NCBI GenBank assembly: GCA_963753545.1
Contig: CAVWCQ010000008.1
Coordinates: forward strand, 1,054,001 to 1,118,000
DNA length: 64,000 bases
Origin: CAVWCQ01 sp963753545
Lineage (GTDB): Bacteria > Chloroflexota > Anaerolineae > Aggregatilineales > Aggregatilineaceae
Direction: 5' to 3'
This document shows, piece after piece, positions 10,177-19,761 of this stretch. The position numbers and the translations under genes are program-made. Within the stretch, counting starts at the first letter, position 1. Each line of letters begins with the position of its first letter. Under the pieces are notes generated by a model. It was not told where the DNA came from and did not search any database. It saw nothing but the letters and a program-made list of their open reading frames with translations.

Positions 10177-12531
10177 AACGACTGTTTTTAACCGCTTTGC
10201 TCCTGGCCTTGTTGACGGTGATTCCACACGGGCAGGCCCAGGATGCAGGGCCGCTGCGCCCCATGTCAGAGGGAATGGTGCTGTCGCCGGATGCGCAGTT
10301 TGTCGCCTTCCGGTCTGTGCCAGCCGAATTCGCGGAGGCGGTGGATAACCTGGAACCTGGCGCGGCGGGCATGACAGACGCCTATGATATTGCCGTGCAA
10401 AATCTGGCGACGCGCGACGTCACCGTGATCGCCGGGCAGCCCGCCGATGCCTCCTATTTTGTGCCCAATGTGCCGGACAATTACCGGACGCGCTCCAACC
10501 CGGCATGGTCGCCCGACGGCACAAAGTTGGCCTGGACCAGCAACGATGAGGATGTCGAGGTTCCGGCGGACGCGCTCACCGTGTCGGAATCGGGCTGGTT
10601 CCATCTCGTCGTGTACGACATGGCGGCGCAGCAGATGAGCATCCTGGCGACAGGACTGGATCAGGCCGGGATGATTGAGACGGTTGGCCCCGATGTGATT
10701 TGGACTGAGGCGGGACTCTCGCTGCTCTATAACAATGATTTCCAGCAGGAAGTGATCACTATATCGCCGGATGGAGCGTTGGTATCGCGGGTAACCCTGG
10801 GCGCGCCCGTTGACCCATTCCTGCCGATCCAGCCGGACAAAATCGCTGCCCGGACGGCGGACGGCTGGCTGCTGATTGATCCAGGGGCGGGAACAATGGC
10901 GGACGCGGGCGGCGTGCCGGAACTATACAGCCCGCTGGCCCCGGATACATCGTTGGCGGTGCTCAGCCGCGAACGCCCCGACGGTATTCAAAACTGGTAT
11001 CTATCGACGCCTGACGGGAGCATGATTCGGCTCTATTTCCAGCCGCTGGCGATTGCGCCGGATGGAACGCAGATCGCCTATCGCAGCGAGGCAGGAGCGT
11101 ATGCCTGGGGCCTCGCCCATGAGGGGCCGCTTGAGGATCCGGGAAATGGACCCTGGGCCTGGGGTCCGGTGGCGTGGCGTGTCCATCCCGGCGTCGATTC
11201 CCAGGATATCATGCCCGCCGAAGTGCAGGCACAGATCAGCGGCACACCGCTGATTTTGACCATTGCGGGCGATCTGTTCGCGTGGTCGCCCAGCAGCGGT
11301 GACGCGCCAATCCGCCTGACCTATCGCGGCGATGTGGGCGCGGCGATCATTGCACCGGATGGATCGCGGGCCGTGTTCCGCACGCAGGTCGGGCCTGTGC
11401 CGGGGAGCGCCTTCCAGACCTACCGCGAAATCTGGGCGGTAGACCTGACTACGCTGGAAACGACCCCGCTGATCGAGAGCAGCGAAACGGGCGTTGAAGC
11501 GTCGCGGCTTTCTCCGACGTGGTCGCCGGACAGCACACAGATCGCCTTTTTGGAACTGACGCAGACCGGGGAACACCGTCTCGTTGTTTATACCCTGGCG
11601 GATGACAGTTATCAGGTCATCGTGCCCGATCTGCCGCAGCCGAGTGATGTCTTTGCGACATGGGCGGCATGGGGCGATCCTGAAATCGCGGTGGCCTATT
11701 CGCTGGAAAACGGCCCAGGTATTGAGGTGCGCGTCTATAACCCGGATGGGACGCTGATCAGCAGCGCGTCCTTCAGCGATCAGCAGGTGAGCACGATCTA
11801 CCAACTGATTTGGGTTGAAGGGCAATGGGACGCGCAGCACGAGTTAAGTGATATTGTCGCCCTGATCTATGGGGGTGGGTTCGCCCTGGTTGATCCGGCC
11901 AGCGGGGAGAAGGGCCACTTTGACGGCGAATTGTGGATGTTTAACCCGCTGGGAGAGTCTGATCATTTGTTCATCGCGAGACGCACAGGCAGGAGTTGGG
12001 TCATTTTATCTCCTGACATGCGATTGGACTCTATCGGATATTTCCTGAGCGAGTTCGACATGTTCACGCCGTCTCCGTCCGCGCAGGAGTTTGCCTACGC
12101 CCAATACGGCAAGGTGCTCGTCTGGCGGGATGGTCAGGTGCAACAAGTGCCGCGCGACAGGATTGGAATATTCGGGCGAGCAGCCGTTTGTGGCCTGGGC
12201 ACATCCCGCGTTCCTTCTGGTGGGGGGCGAGGTCACCGTCATGACGGATACGCCCGTCCTCGATTTTTGCAGTGATGCGCCCCCATCGCGGCTGCAAGTG
12301 GGTGCCCAAGGGCAGGTCGTTGCGGGCCAGGGGTCGAATAATGTCCGCGCCACGCCCGGCACGGCGGGCGATCTGCTAGGGTCGATTCCCGAAGGCGGGC
12401 AGTTTACGGTGCTGGATGGACCGGGCTGCGCCGAGGCTATGTCCTGGTGGTATGTCGATTACAACGGCTTACAGGGCTGGACGGCGGAGGGCGACAGCAG
12501 CAGTTACTGGCTGGAACCTCTGGGAGGGTAG
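10173..12531 (+). CDS. Secreted TolB-like beta-propeller with SH3 domain (frameshifted)
   Basis: The N-terminal signal peptide (KRLFLTALLLALLTVIPHGQAQ) is followed by a long extracellular beta-propeller with PD40/TolB repeats (LSPDAQFVAF, WSPDGTKLAW, APDGTQIAY, IIAPDGSRAVF, WSPDSTQIAF). A C-terminal SH3b domain follows (GSNNVRATPGTAGDLLGSIPEGGQFTVLDGP...WWYVDYNGLQGWTAEG). The frame changes near 12160 (net +1) between the last propeller strand and the SH3 part; the first frame would end at 12275. It overlaps the TfoX-like gene by four bases. Probably a cell-surface binding protein; no catalytic motif is visible. Confidence 0.8.
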
Positions 12532-12549
12532 GGGGTAAAGGAAATCTAC

Positions 12550-12592
12550 CTCGTAGGGGCAGGGCGGCTGCGCTTAACCCAGCCCCTACGAG
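12550..12592. repeat. GTAGGGGC inverted-repeat element, copy 1
   Basis: An intergenic palindrome: CTCGTAGGGGC (12550-12560) pairs perfectly with GCCCCTACGAG (12582-12592). The inner bases (AGGGCGGCTGCGCT) resemble those of the element at 60755-60818, so both are probably copies of a dispersed REP-like family. Confidence 0.6.
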
Positions 12593-12707
12593 TCTGGGTG
12601 CGAAATCGGCCCTTTCGCCTTGCGCGGAAAGCAGTTTTGCCGACAATGACATCACATGATGTTTCATGCTGCCCGGCGCAACAACTGCTGCGCTATGGAG
12701 AATCGCG

Positions 12708-14412
12708 ATGCGCCGTTTAATCATGCTGGTGTGTTTGGGTGCCGCTTTGCTGCCGGGCTTTGATGTAGCACGCGCCCAGGATGGCGGATACCGCACCGGA
12801 ATCGAGTGGGCGGCCTGCCCATTCTGGCCGCCGCCGGGTGAGGTCGAGGGCCAAACGATTGACTGCGGCTATCTGGTGGTCCCGCAGGATCGAAGCGATC
12901 CGGGCGGTCTGAAACTCCGGCTGGCCTTCGCTGTGCTCTACGCCAGCGGAGCCAACCCCGCTCCCGATCCGATTGTGTATCTGGAAGGTGGGCCGGGCGG
13001 CAGTGCCCTGGCGGGTGTCGCGTCGTGGGTTAATTCTACCATTCCGCAGCGAACGCACGATTGTGCTGATTGACCAGCGCGGGACGGGTTATTCCTCGCC
13101 ACGCCTGTACTGCTCCGAAGTGGACGAGGCTGGCGATGATGTGGAGTCGTACAATCAGGCTTTAGCAGCGTGCCGCCAGCGGCTGGCCGATGAAGAAGGT
13201 GTCGATGTCAGCCAGTACAATTCGGCGGAAAGCGCGGCAGATGTGGCGGATTTGCGGGTCGCCCTCGGCTATGACTCGTGGAACCTGCTCGGTATTTCTT
13301 ACGGCACGCGGCTGGCTCTCACCGTCATGCGCGATCACCCGGAAGGTCTGCGCAGCGTCGTCATCGATTCCGTTTATCCGCCTGTCGTTGATGCGTATGA
13401 AGAAGGCGCGGCTGCCACCTACCGGGCCTTTCACCAACTGTTCAGCGATTGTGCCGCTGATCCCGCGTGCAGCGCCGCCTATCCCGATCTCGAAAACCGC
13501 TTCTACGCGATAATTGATCGCTTGAACGCCACTCCGGTTTACGTCGAAGCGGAGGACAGCGACTCTTCGGGCGATGATATCATCAACACCGTGTTTGAGA
13601 TCATGTACGACACCGCCTCGATCCCCTATCTGCCAATGGCGCTCGATGATCTGGACCGGGGAGAGTCCACGCTGCTGTTCGATCTGTACTACGGGGCTAT
13701 TCCCAACGCGGAATATGGCAACGAAGACCCGGTTCTGAGCTTCGTCTACGCCTTTTATGAAGAACTCTACGCGTTCGATGATGATACCTATTATGCGGCA
13801 GTGGACGCGGTTTACGCCTGGGATGGGACCAGCCGCCAATCTCTGGAAGCGGTTGTTTACGACACCTTCGACGAGGAGACCGCCTCATATCTGCTCGATA
13901 TCCTGGGCGATATCCCCGACAGCGATCTGCCCCGGCTGGATTTTGAGCTGGAAGCCGAGGATGTGTCCGACACGGAAGGCGTGTTCGACGCGGTGGAATG
14001 TAACGAGGAAATCCCCTTTAACAGCCTGGATGAAGCGCAGGCGCTGGGCACTGGGCTGCCCCAATCTATTCAGGACAACGGCTTCTATACGCTCGAAGAT
14101 GAGATATCGGCCTGTGACGTCTGGAACGCGGGCGTGGCGGATAACATCGAGGATCAGGCGGTTGTCAGCAGCATCCCGACGCTGGTTCTCGCCGGACAGT
14201 ACGATCCGGTCACGCCGCCCGACTGGGGGCGGATTGCCGCGTCTACCCTGGCGAACAGCTTTTTCTACGAATTCCCAGGGGTTGGGCACGACGCGATGGA
14301 CAGCGCCCCCTGCGCGATGGCGATCACGCTGGCCTTTCTGGACCAAACCGGAATCGCGCCGGATGATAGCTGTCTGGCGACGATGGGACCGCCGCAGTTT
14401 GTTGTACCGTGA
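12708..14412 (+). CDS. Secreted alpha/beta hydrolase, TAP-type peptidase (frameshifted)
   Basis: An exported protein (signal peptide RRLIMLVCLGAALLPGFDVARA) of the proline-iminopeptidase/tripeptidyl-aminopeptidase group. It shows YLEGGPGGSAL (oxyanion HGG-type motif), DQRGTGYS, the nucleophile elbow GISYGTRLAL, the Asp region LVLAGQYDPVTPP and the catalytic His region PGVGHDAM with the C-terminal TAP-like domain. The frame changes near 13035 (net +1), between SWVNS and RSERTIVLIDQRG. The ATG at 12708 is preceded by GGAG. It should release N-terminal residues from peptides outside the membrane. Confidence 0.88.
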
Positions 14413-14521
14413 GTGCATACCTTAAGGCTGTGGGGAACTTGCCCCCAAAGCAGGGTGCGGTTATGCTTAACGTGCGGAATAGATTAATCCGTGTATTGTT
14501 TTCCACCGGAGCAGATAAAGA

Positions 14522-16877
14522 ATGGCAGACTTGACGGGACAAGTCTTCGGCCAATATAAACTTGGCGCGCGCATCGGCAAAGGCGGCATGGCTGCTGTCT
14601 ATCGCGCTCGCCAGGAGTCAATGGATCGCGATGTGGCGATCAAGGTGATGGCGGCTGAACTGGCCCATAACGAGGAATTTGTCGCCCGTTTCGAGCGGGA
14701 GGCCCGCGTCATTGCCCGGCTTCAGCACCCGCATATCCTGCCCGTGATCGACTTTGGGCGCAGCGGCGAATTTGTTTACCTCGTTATGCGTATGGTTGAT
14801 GGCGGAACGCTGAGTGATCGCCTGATCGAAGGGTCGCTGACCATCGAGCACGTGAATCGATTCCTGAGCCAGGTCGGGTCGGCTCTGGAATATGCCCACC
14901 AGCGCGGGGTGATTCACCGCGATCTGAAGCCCAATAACGTGCTGCTGGATGATGCGGATAACACCTACCTGACGGACTTCGGCATCGCCAAGATGATCGC
15001 CGGGGTGACCGGAAATCAGGCGCTCACCTCAACCGGGGCCGTGATGGGCACGCCCGCGTATATGGCTCCTGAGCAGTGGCGCAGCGAGCCGGTAGACGCG
15101 CGCACCGATATTTACGCGCTCGGCATTATCCTCTACGAAATGCTGATCGGCGGGCTGCCGTTCCAGGCGGATACGCCGTTTGGCATGATGTACAAACACT
15201 TTGAACTCGCCGCCGCCGCCGCCGCGCCTCCTGAATCCAAATCTGCCGGAGTCCATGGAGCGCATTGTGCTGCGCGCATTGGCAAAAAACCGGATTGATC
15301 GTTATTCGTCGGCCAAACAGCTTGCCGAAGATTTCAGCCGGACAACCGCCACGCTGCCGCCGGATCTCCTGGTGGAGCAGCTTCCCCGCGCTACTGCCCA
15401 ACAAATCGCCCAGGCAACCGCCAAGGTCTCTGCCGCGCCGCGCACCTATACGGACGGCCCCGTCGAGTCGCTGCGACTGCCACCAGTCCCGCCGGGGACA
15501 CCGCCCGCTGGCACCTATATCGGGCCGTCTGGCTTTCAAGGGCCAGGGAAAGCTAGCACCAAGCCCAGATCGTCTCATAAGCGCGCTGTTGGTTTAGGCG
15601 TCCTGGCTGCGGTGCTGGTCGTGGGGGCATTGATCGGCGGGCTTTTGCTGTCTCGCGGCGGATCGGACAATGGACGGCAAGAAAGACACGCCGATCCCGA
15701 TCAACTCGCCCAGGCGATTCTTGGCACGGCAGAGATCGGCACGCCAGAGCAGACTGAGCCAGCCGAAACCGAGACGGCGACATCGGCGGCAATTATGCTA
15801 GTGACGAAGGTTCCCGCCGAGACGCCAACGATTGAAGCAACCGAGGTCCCGGCGGATACTCCTGTTCCCACCGAGACGCCGCTGCCCGAAGCAACCGAAA
15901 CACCGCTTCCAACTGAGACTCCGACGCCTGAGCCAACAGATACCGTCGTACCGACCGAGACACCTATCCCACAAACACCTACGCCCGGCGCTGTCCGGCA
16001 AACCGTTCAGGCACAGCGTACAGCCCAAAGTCTGACACAGACAGCTAACGCGCAAAGACCAACGATCGCGCCTTCCGCGACCAATGATGGTCAGGCGACG
16101 GCCCAGGCGATCTACGCCAAACAGACGCAGACGGCGAGCGCCAAACCGCCAACGATGACCCCTTCAGCGACCAATGATGGTCAGGCGACGGCCCAGGCAA
16201 TCTATGCCAAACAGACACAAACCGCTGTCGCGATACAGCCCACGCTGCCGCCCGTACCGACGCGCACGCCGTCGCCAACCATTGTGCCCAGCCCCACAGC
16301 CAGCCCGACACTCTCCAATGAGTGCGGCGGCATGCAGTCCCGGCTGACTCAGGACAATGGGGCGCGCACGACGCTCTATCCTAACACCCCGACCCGCGTC
16401 CGGCAGTCTGCCGATATGAGCAGCACCGTCCTGCGCTCGATCCCGGCGGGCCAGACCTTCTGGCTGCTGGCGGGTCCGCAGTGCGTGAATAATGTCTGGT
16501 TCTGGCAAATTCAGGGCGTGGATGCAACGGGCATGTGGACGGGCTATATTGGCGAAGGACAGGCGGGTTCCTACTGGATCGAACCGTTTGATACCGGGCC
16601 GGTTCAGTGCCCTGGCGCACCCGCGCCGCGCCTGACTCCGGGTGGCAAGGGCCGCGTCACTCTCTATCCAGCCGTGCCGAGCCGTGTTCGCGCCGAACCC
16701 AACACAGGGGCGCAGATTCAGACGCAGCTTCAGCCTGGGACGACCTTTGATGTGCTCAGCGGTCCGGTTTGCGACGAAGCGACCAAAATCCGCTGGTGGC
16801 AGATCGGAGCGTCGAACACAACAGGCTGGATTGCCGAGGGACAGGCGGGCGAATATTGGATTGAACCCTGGCAGTAG
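14522..16877 (+). CDS. Transmembrane Ser/Thr protein kinase with SH3 repeats (frameshifted)
   Basis: A PknB-type kinase: Gly loop IGKGGMAAVYRA, VAIKVM lysine, HRDLKPNNVLL catalytic loop, DFGIAK, and APEQWRSEPVDARTDIYALG. A juxtamembrane region and one membrane helix (RAVGLGVLAAVLVVGALIGGLLL) follow, then a Thr/Pro/Glu-rich outer stalk, a duplicated 30-residue block (NDGQATAQAIYAKQTQTA) and two SH3b domains (YPNTPTRVRQSADMSSTVL; YPAVPSRVRAEPNTGAQIQ). The frame changes at about 15206-15212 (net +1) next to a GCC repeat, within kinase subdomain X. SH3 modules probably sense cell-wall ligands, as PASTA domains do in PknB. Confidence 0.9.
16077..16226 (+). repeat. 90-bp tandem repeat in kinase stalk
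   Basis: Two near-identical copies with a 90-base period (starting 16077 and 16167) encode NDGQATAQAIYAKQTQTA and the following linker. They differ at a few third codon positions and arise from an internal duplication of the extracellular stalk. Confidence 0.8.
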
Positions 16878-16892
16878 ATGGATTGATAGGAG

Positions 16893-16922
16893 ACAGGGCA
16901 GGTCATCACCTGCCCTGTTTTT
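16893..16922 (+). terminator. Rho-independent terminator after kinase gene
   Basis: A perfect 11-bp stem ACAGGGCAGGT / ACCTGCCCTGT with a CATC loop, followed by TTTTG. It lies 16 bases past the kinase stop and just before the convergent gene ends at 16929. Confidence 0.88.
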
Positions 16923-16928
16923 GTTCTG

Positions 16929-17903
16929 CTACATGCCCATGTCGGGCGCTTCGGCGGGAGTCAGTTGTTCACCTATGCTCAATACGTCCTCTTGCAGGCC
17001 AAGTTCAGCGTTCAGATCCAGGAATGCCGAACCTGCCGGGATATCCGTTGAAATCTGGCTCATGTCCATCTGCGTGACAGAGATGACGCCAGTCCCTTCG
17101 CGCTGGATCAACTGGTCGTTGGCGTCGAGCGTTAGCGTCAGAGATACCTGGCTCTCCGGGTCAATGCTGCTGTAGATCGCCGTCACGGTTGGGTCAGACT
17201 CATTATCGATGCTGTAGTAGGCAATCAGCGCGTTTTGCAGCCCTTCGCCGTCGAGAATCAGGGTGATCGCTTCGGCTTCCGTGCCGTCGTCCAGCGTCAC
17301 CGTCTCCGATGTGACATCGGACACCGCCATCGCGACCAGATCGGGATAGTCGAAGACGCCTGTGCGTGATGGATCCTTGAGCCAGCTTTCGAGCGACAAC
17401 TGCTTGAGGGCAGGCCACTCCGCAGGATCAGCCACCGTCCTCCACCCGACGGGCATGGGGGGCAGGGCGTCTTCATTCTCCGATTCGCGCGTAGCATTCA
17501 CATAAACCGCGCCATCAACGAGACGAACCTCAGCCGTCAGGGTATAGGCGTAATCTCCGCCCAAATTCTGATCGGTGCCGCTTACGTCAATCGTGCCCGT
17601 TTCCTGGACATTCCAGGTGCCATCGCCGGGAATATAGCTAATCGTGGTATCAGCAGTGATGTTTTCATTCTGGAGCGGCTGCTGTTGGTTATCCATCGTC
17701 AGCATCATGGTCGTGCTCTGTGTCTCAACGTGATGCACGACGTAGCTGGTCTGCTTGATCGCGGTCATGGCGTTAGTCGCACGATCCAGCAGGGCCTGCT
17801 GTTCAGCAGTCAGCCCGTCCTGAGCGTGAACCGGGGCGTGACCAGGGGTGGCAGCCGCCACCAAAACCACCAGGATCAGCAGCATTTTAAGCAGGTGTTT
17901 CAT
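16929..17903 (-). CDS. Secreted protein, LppX/LolA-like fold possible
   Basis: A 324-residue exported protein; signal peptide KHLLKMLLILVVLVAAATPGHAPVHA, no lipobox Cys. The ATG at 17903 has AGGAGG seven bases upstream. The mature part alternates strand-like segments (TSYVVHHVETQST, YAYTLTAEVRLVDGAVYVNATRE) and ends with a conversion-type strand pattern (SQVSLTLTLDANDQLIQREGTGVISV), reminiscent of LppX/LprG or LolA-like lipid-binding proteins with an incomplete beta-barrel. The similarity is structural in flavour rather than motif-based, so the assignment is tentative. It converges with the kinase gene. Confidence 0.6.
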   Translation of the reverse strand: MKHLLKMLLILVVLVAAATPGHAPVHAQDGLTAEQQALLDRATNAMTAIKQTSYVVHHVETQSTTMMLTMDNQQQPLQNENITADTTISYIPGDGTWNVQETGTIDVSGTDQNLGGDYAYTLTAEVRLVDGAVYVNATRESENEDALPPMPVGWRTVADPAEWPALKQLSLESWLKDPSRTGVFDYPDLVAMAVSDVTSETVTLDDGTEAEAITLILDGEGLQNALIAYYSIDNESDPTVTAIYSSIDPESQVSLTLTLDANDQLIQREGTGVISVTQMDMSQISTDIPAGSAFLDLNAELGLQEDVLSIGEQLTPAEAPDMGM

Positions 17904-18007
17904 GGGTATTCCTCCTGTGAACATAAAGAAGATATTCCTATAAGGGGCGCAATGGAATAAACAGGTCTTAGCAGAGCATAACAATCAGGCAGGCCAGACT
18001 CCCATAA

Positions 18008-18784
18008 TCAGACGAGTTTGCGCCCCAGCAGCAAAAACTGGCGGATGACAAACTTTGCATCCGCTGTGCCAGGAATTTCCGGTTTCATCCACTCAGCGAC
18101 AGGTTCTGGGGCCTGGACCAACATGGCCCGCAGGCGGGTGATTGTCGCTGCGTCGCTGCCCATCCGTTCCGCCCAGGGGGTCAGAGCGTGGCGCGTCTCG
18201 AATGCCTCAAAATGGCGAATGCCCAGTCCGGCCCCGCTGAAGAATCCTTTCCACTCGTCCTGGCTGTAGGCCCAGATGTGGCTCGGATCGCGCAGGCGCT
18301 CGAAGGCGTTGACATACCGTGCCGGTTCGGGATCGCCGGGAGAAAGCTGATCGATCACCAGGACAAAGCCGCCGCGTTTAGCCGTGCGCGCCATCTCCCG
18401 CACAAACTCCGCCACATTGGGGAAGTGGTGCGGCGCGATCCGGCAGGTGACGATATCAAAGCAATTTGCTGGGAAAGGCAGATTTTCGGCATCCAGCCGC
18501 GCATAGGTCACCCGCTCCACCTGCGGATCGATATACTCGCGGGCAGCCTGGAGCATGGGGAAGGTGATGTCTCCGGCAGTGGTTTGTGCGCCATGCCGGG
18601 CCAGTGCCAGCGCGGTATGACCGCCTCCTGTGGCGATATCCAGGGCGCGCTGTCCGGGCTGGGGATTGAGCAGTTCGATCAGGCGTGTCAGGCTGTACCC
18701 TTCGGCATGCGTGGGGGAGGCAACATATCCGGCAGCGTGAGCGCCAAACTGTCGCTGTACAAGTTTTTTGGCATCATCAGACAT
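18008..18784 (-). CDS. Class I SAM-dependent methyltransferase
   Basis: A 258-residue methyltransferase of the UbiE/Methyltransf_11 type. Motif I is ALDIATGGGHTALALA (about residues 46-61), followed by the acidic residue of motif II (AGDITFPML), the DAENLPFPANCFDIVTCRIAPHHF segment around motif IV, and VLVIDQLSPGD after it. It is cytosolic with no membrane segments. The substrate is not evident. It lies downstream of the Bax-inhibitor gene on the same strand, separated from it by a terminator hairpin, so it may have its own promoter. Confidence 0.85.
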   Translation of the reverse strand: MSDDAKKLVQRQFGAHAAGYVASPTHAEGYSLTRLIELLNPQPGQRALDIATGGGHTALALARHGAQTTAGDITFPMLQAAREYIDPQVERVTYARLDAENLPFPANCFDIVTCRIAPHHFPNVAEFVREMARTAKRGGFVLVIDQLSPGDPEPARYVNAFERLRDPSHIWAYSQDEWKGFFSGAGLGIRHFEAFETRHALTPWAERMGSDAATITRLRAMLVQAPEPVAEWMKPEIPGTADAKFVIRQFLLLGRKLV

Positions 18785-18802
18785 GGGGACCTCGTGTCAC
18801 GG

Positions 18803-18839
18803 GATAACAAAACGGGCGTTCCGGCGTGGAACGCCCGTT
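18803..18839 (-). terminator. Terminator after Bax-inhibitor gene
   Basis: A perfect 12-bp stem AACGGGCGTTCC / GGAACGCCCGTT with a 5-nt loop, followed on the minus strand by TTTTGTTAT. Confidence 0.75.
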
Positions 18840-18860
18840 GCAAAAGACTGCCGGTCCTGT

Positions 18861-19574
18861 TTAGCGGCGGCGTCCGCCCACGATGCGCAGAATGTACAGG
18901 AACAGGTTGATGAAGTCCAGGTACAGATGGAGCGCACCAATGATGGCGACGCGGCGTACAACCGCTTCGCCTGCGCCAGCCCCACTTGCCTCGACCTGCA
19001 TAGCCGTGTTCTTGATCCACTGCGTATCATAGGCCGTCAGCGCCGTGAAGATCAACACGCCAGCAAACGAGACAACCCAATAGAGGGCGCTGCTGGCGAC
19101 AAAAATATTGATCACACTGGCGATGATCAGGCCGATGAGGGCCATAAACAGGATGCCGCGAAAGCGCGACAGATCAACCTGGGTTGTATAACCCACAACG
19201 CTCATTGCGCCAAACATCGCACCCGTTGAGAACAGCGCCAGGTAGATGTCGCCCATATTGTAGACATAAAACAGGATGGAGAGAGTCGCGCCGTTGATGG
19301 CAGCGTAGATCAGGAACAGATTGGTTGCCCGCTGCGCGCTCATCTTCATCACGCGCGCGGCAAGATACCATACAAGACCCACTTCAACGAACATAGCGAC
19401 AAACAAGGCCGGGCCAAGTGCTACAGTCAGCCCGGTAGTAGCAAAGATCACGGCGACGACTGCACTGGTGATCAAGCCGAGGGTCATCCAGAGATAGACT
19501 TGCTGCATAACGGCACGCATGCTAATGCGCTCACCGAGCACACTCGCCTGCGGTTGGGGCCGGTAGAGATCCAT
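18861..19574 (-). CDS. Bax inhibitor-1 family membrane protein
   Basis: A 237-residue protein with about seven hydrophobic helices and the hallmarks of the BI-1/YbhL/YccA family: an N-terminal MQQVYLWMTLGLITSAVVA helix, the middle GAMFGAMSVVGY segment, and the C-terminal TALTAYDTQWIKN and LHLYLDFINLFLYILRI elements, which carry the conserved Asp pair that forms the di-aspartyl pH sensor. Family members are calcium- or ion-leak channels in the inner membrane. The start agrees with the usual short hydrophilic N-tail. Confidence 0.92.
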   Translation of the reverse strand: MDLYRPQPQASVLGERISMRAVMQQVYLWMTLGLITSAVVAVIFATTGLTVALGPALFVAMFVEVGLVWYLAARVMKMSAQRATNLFLIYAAINGATLSILFYVYNMGDIYLALFSTGAMFGAMSVVGYTTQVDLSRFRGILFMALIGLIIASVINIFVASSALYWVVSFAGVLIFTALTAYDTQWIKNTAMQVEASGAGAGEAVVRRVAIIGALHLYLDFINLFLYILRIVGGRRR

Positions 19575-19761
19575 CGCTCACCACTCCTACTCATAAATAT
19601 CGATACTCGGTAATGATTATACTCTGATTCTGGGAACGGGTGTTATTCGGCGTGAAATTGTCAGTCATTTGTCAGGCGAGCGAACGTGCGCGTTAATTTC
19701 TTTTTCACAGTTGCGTGATAGAATAAGGATAATTGACAGGAAGAAGGGACAGTGGGTCTTT

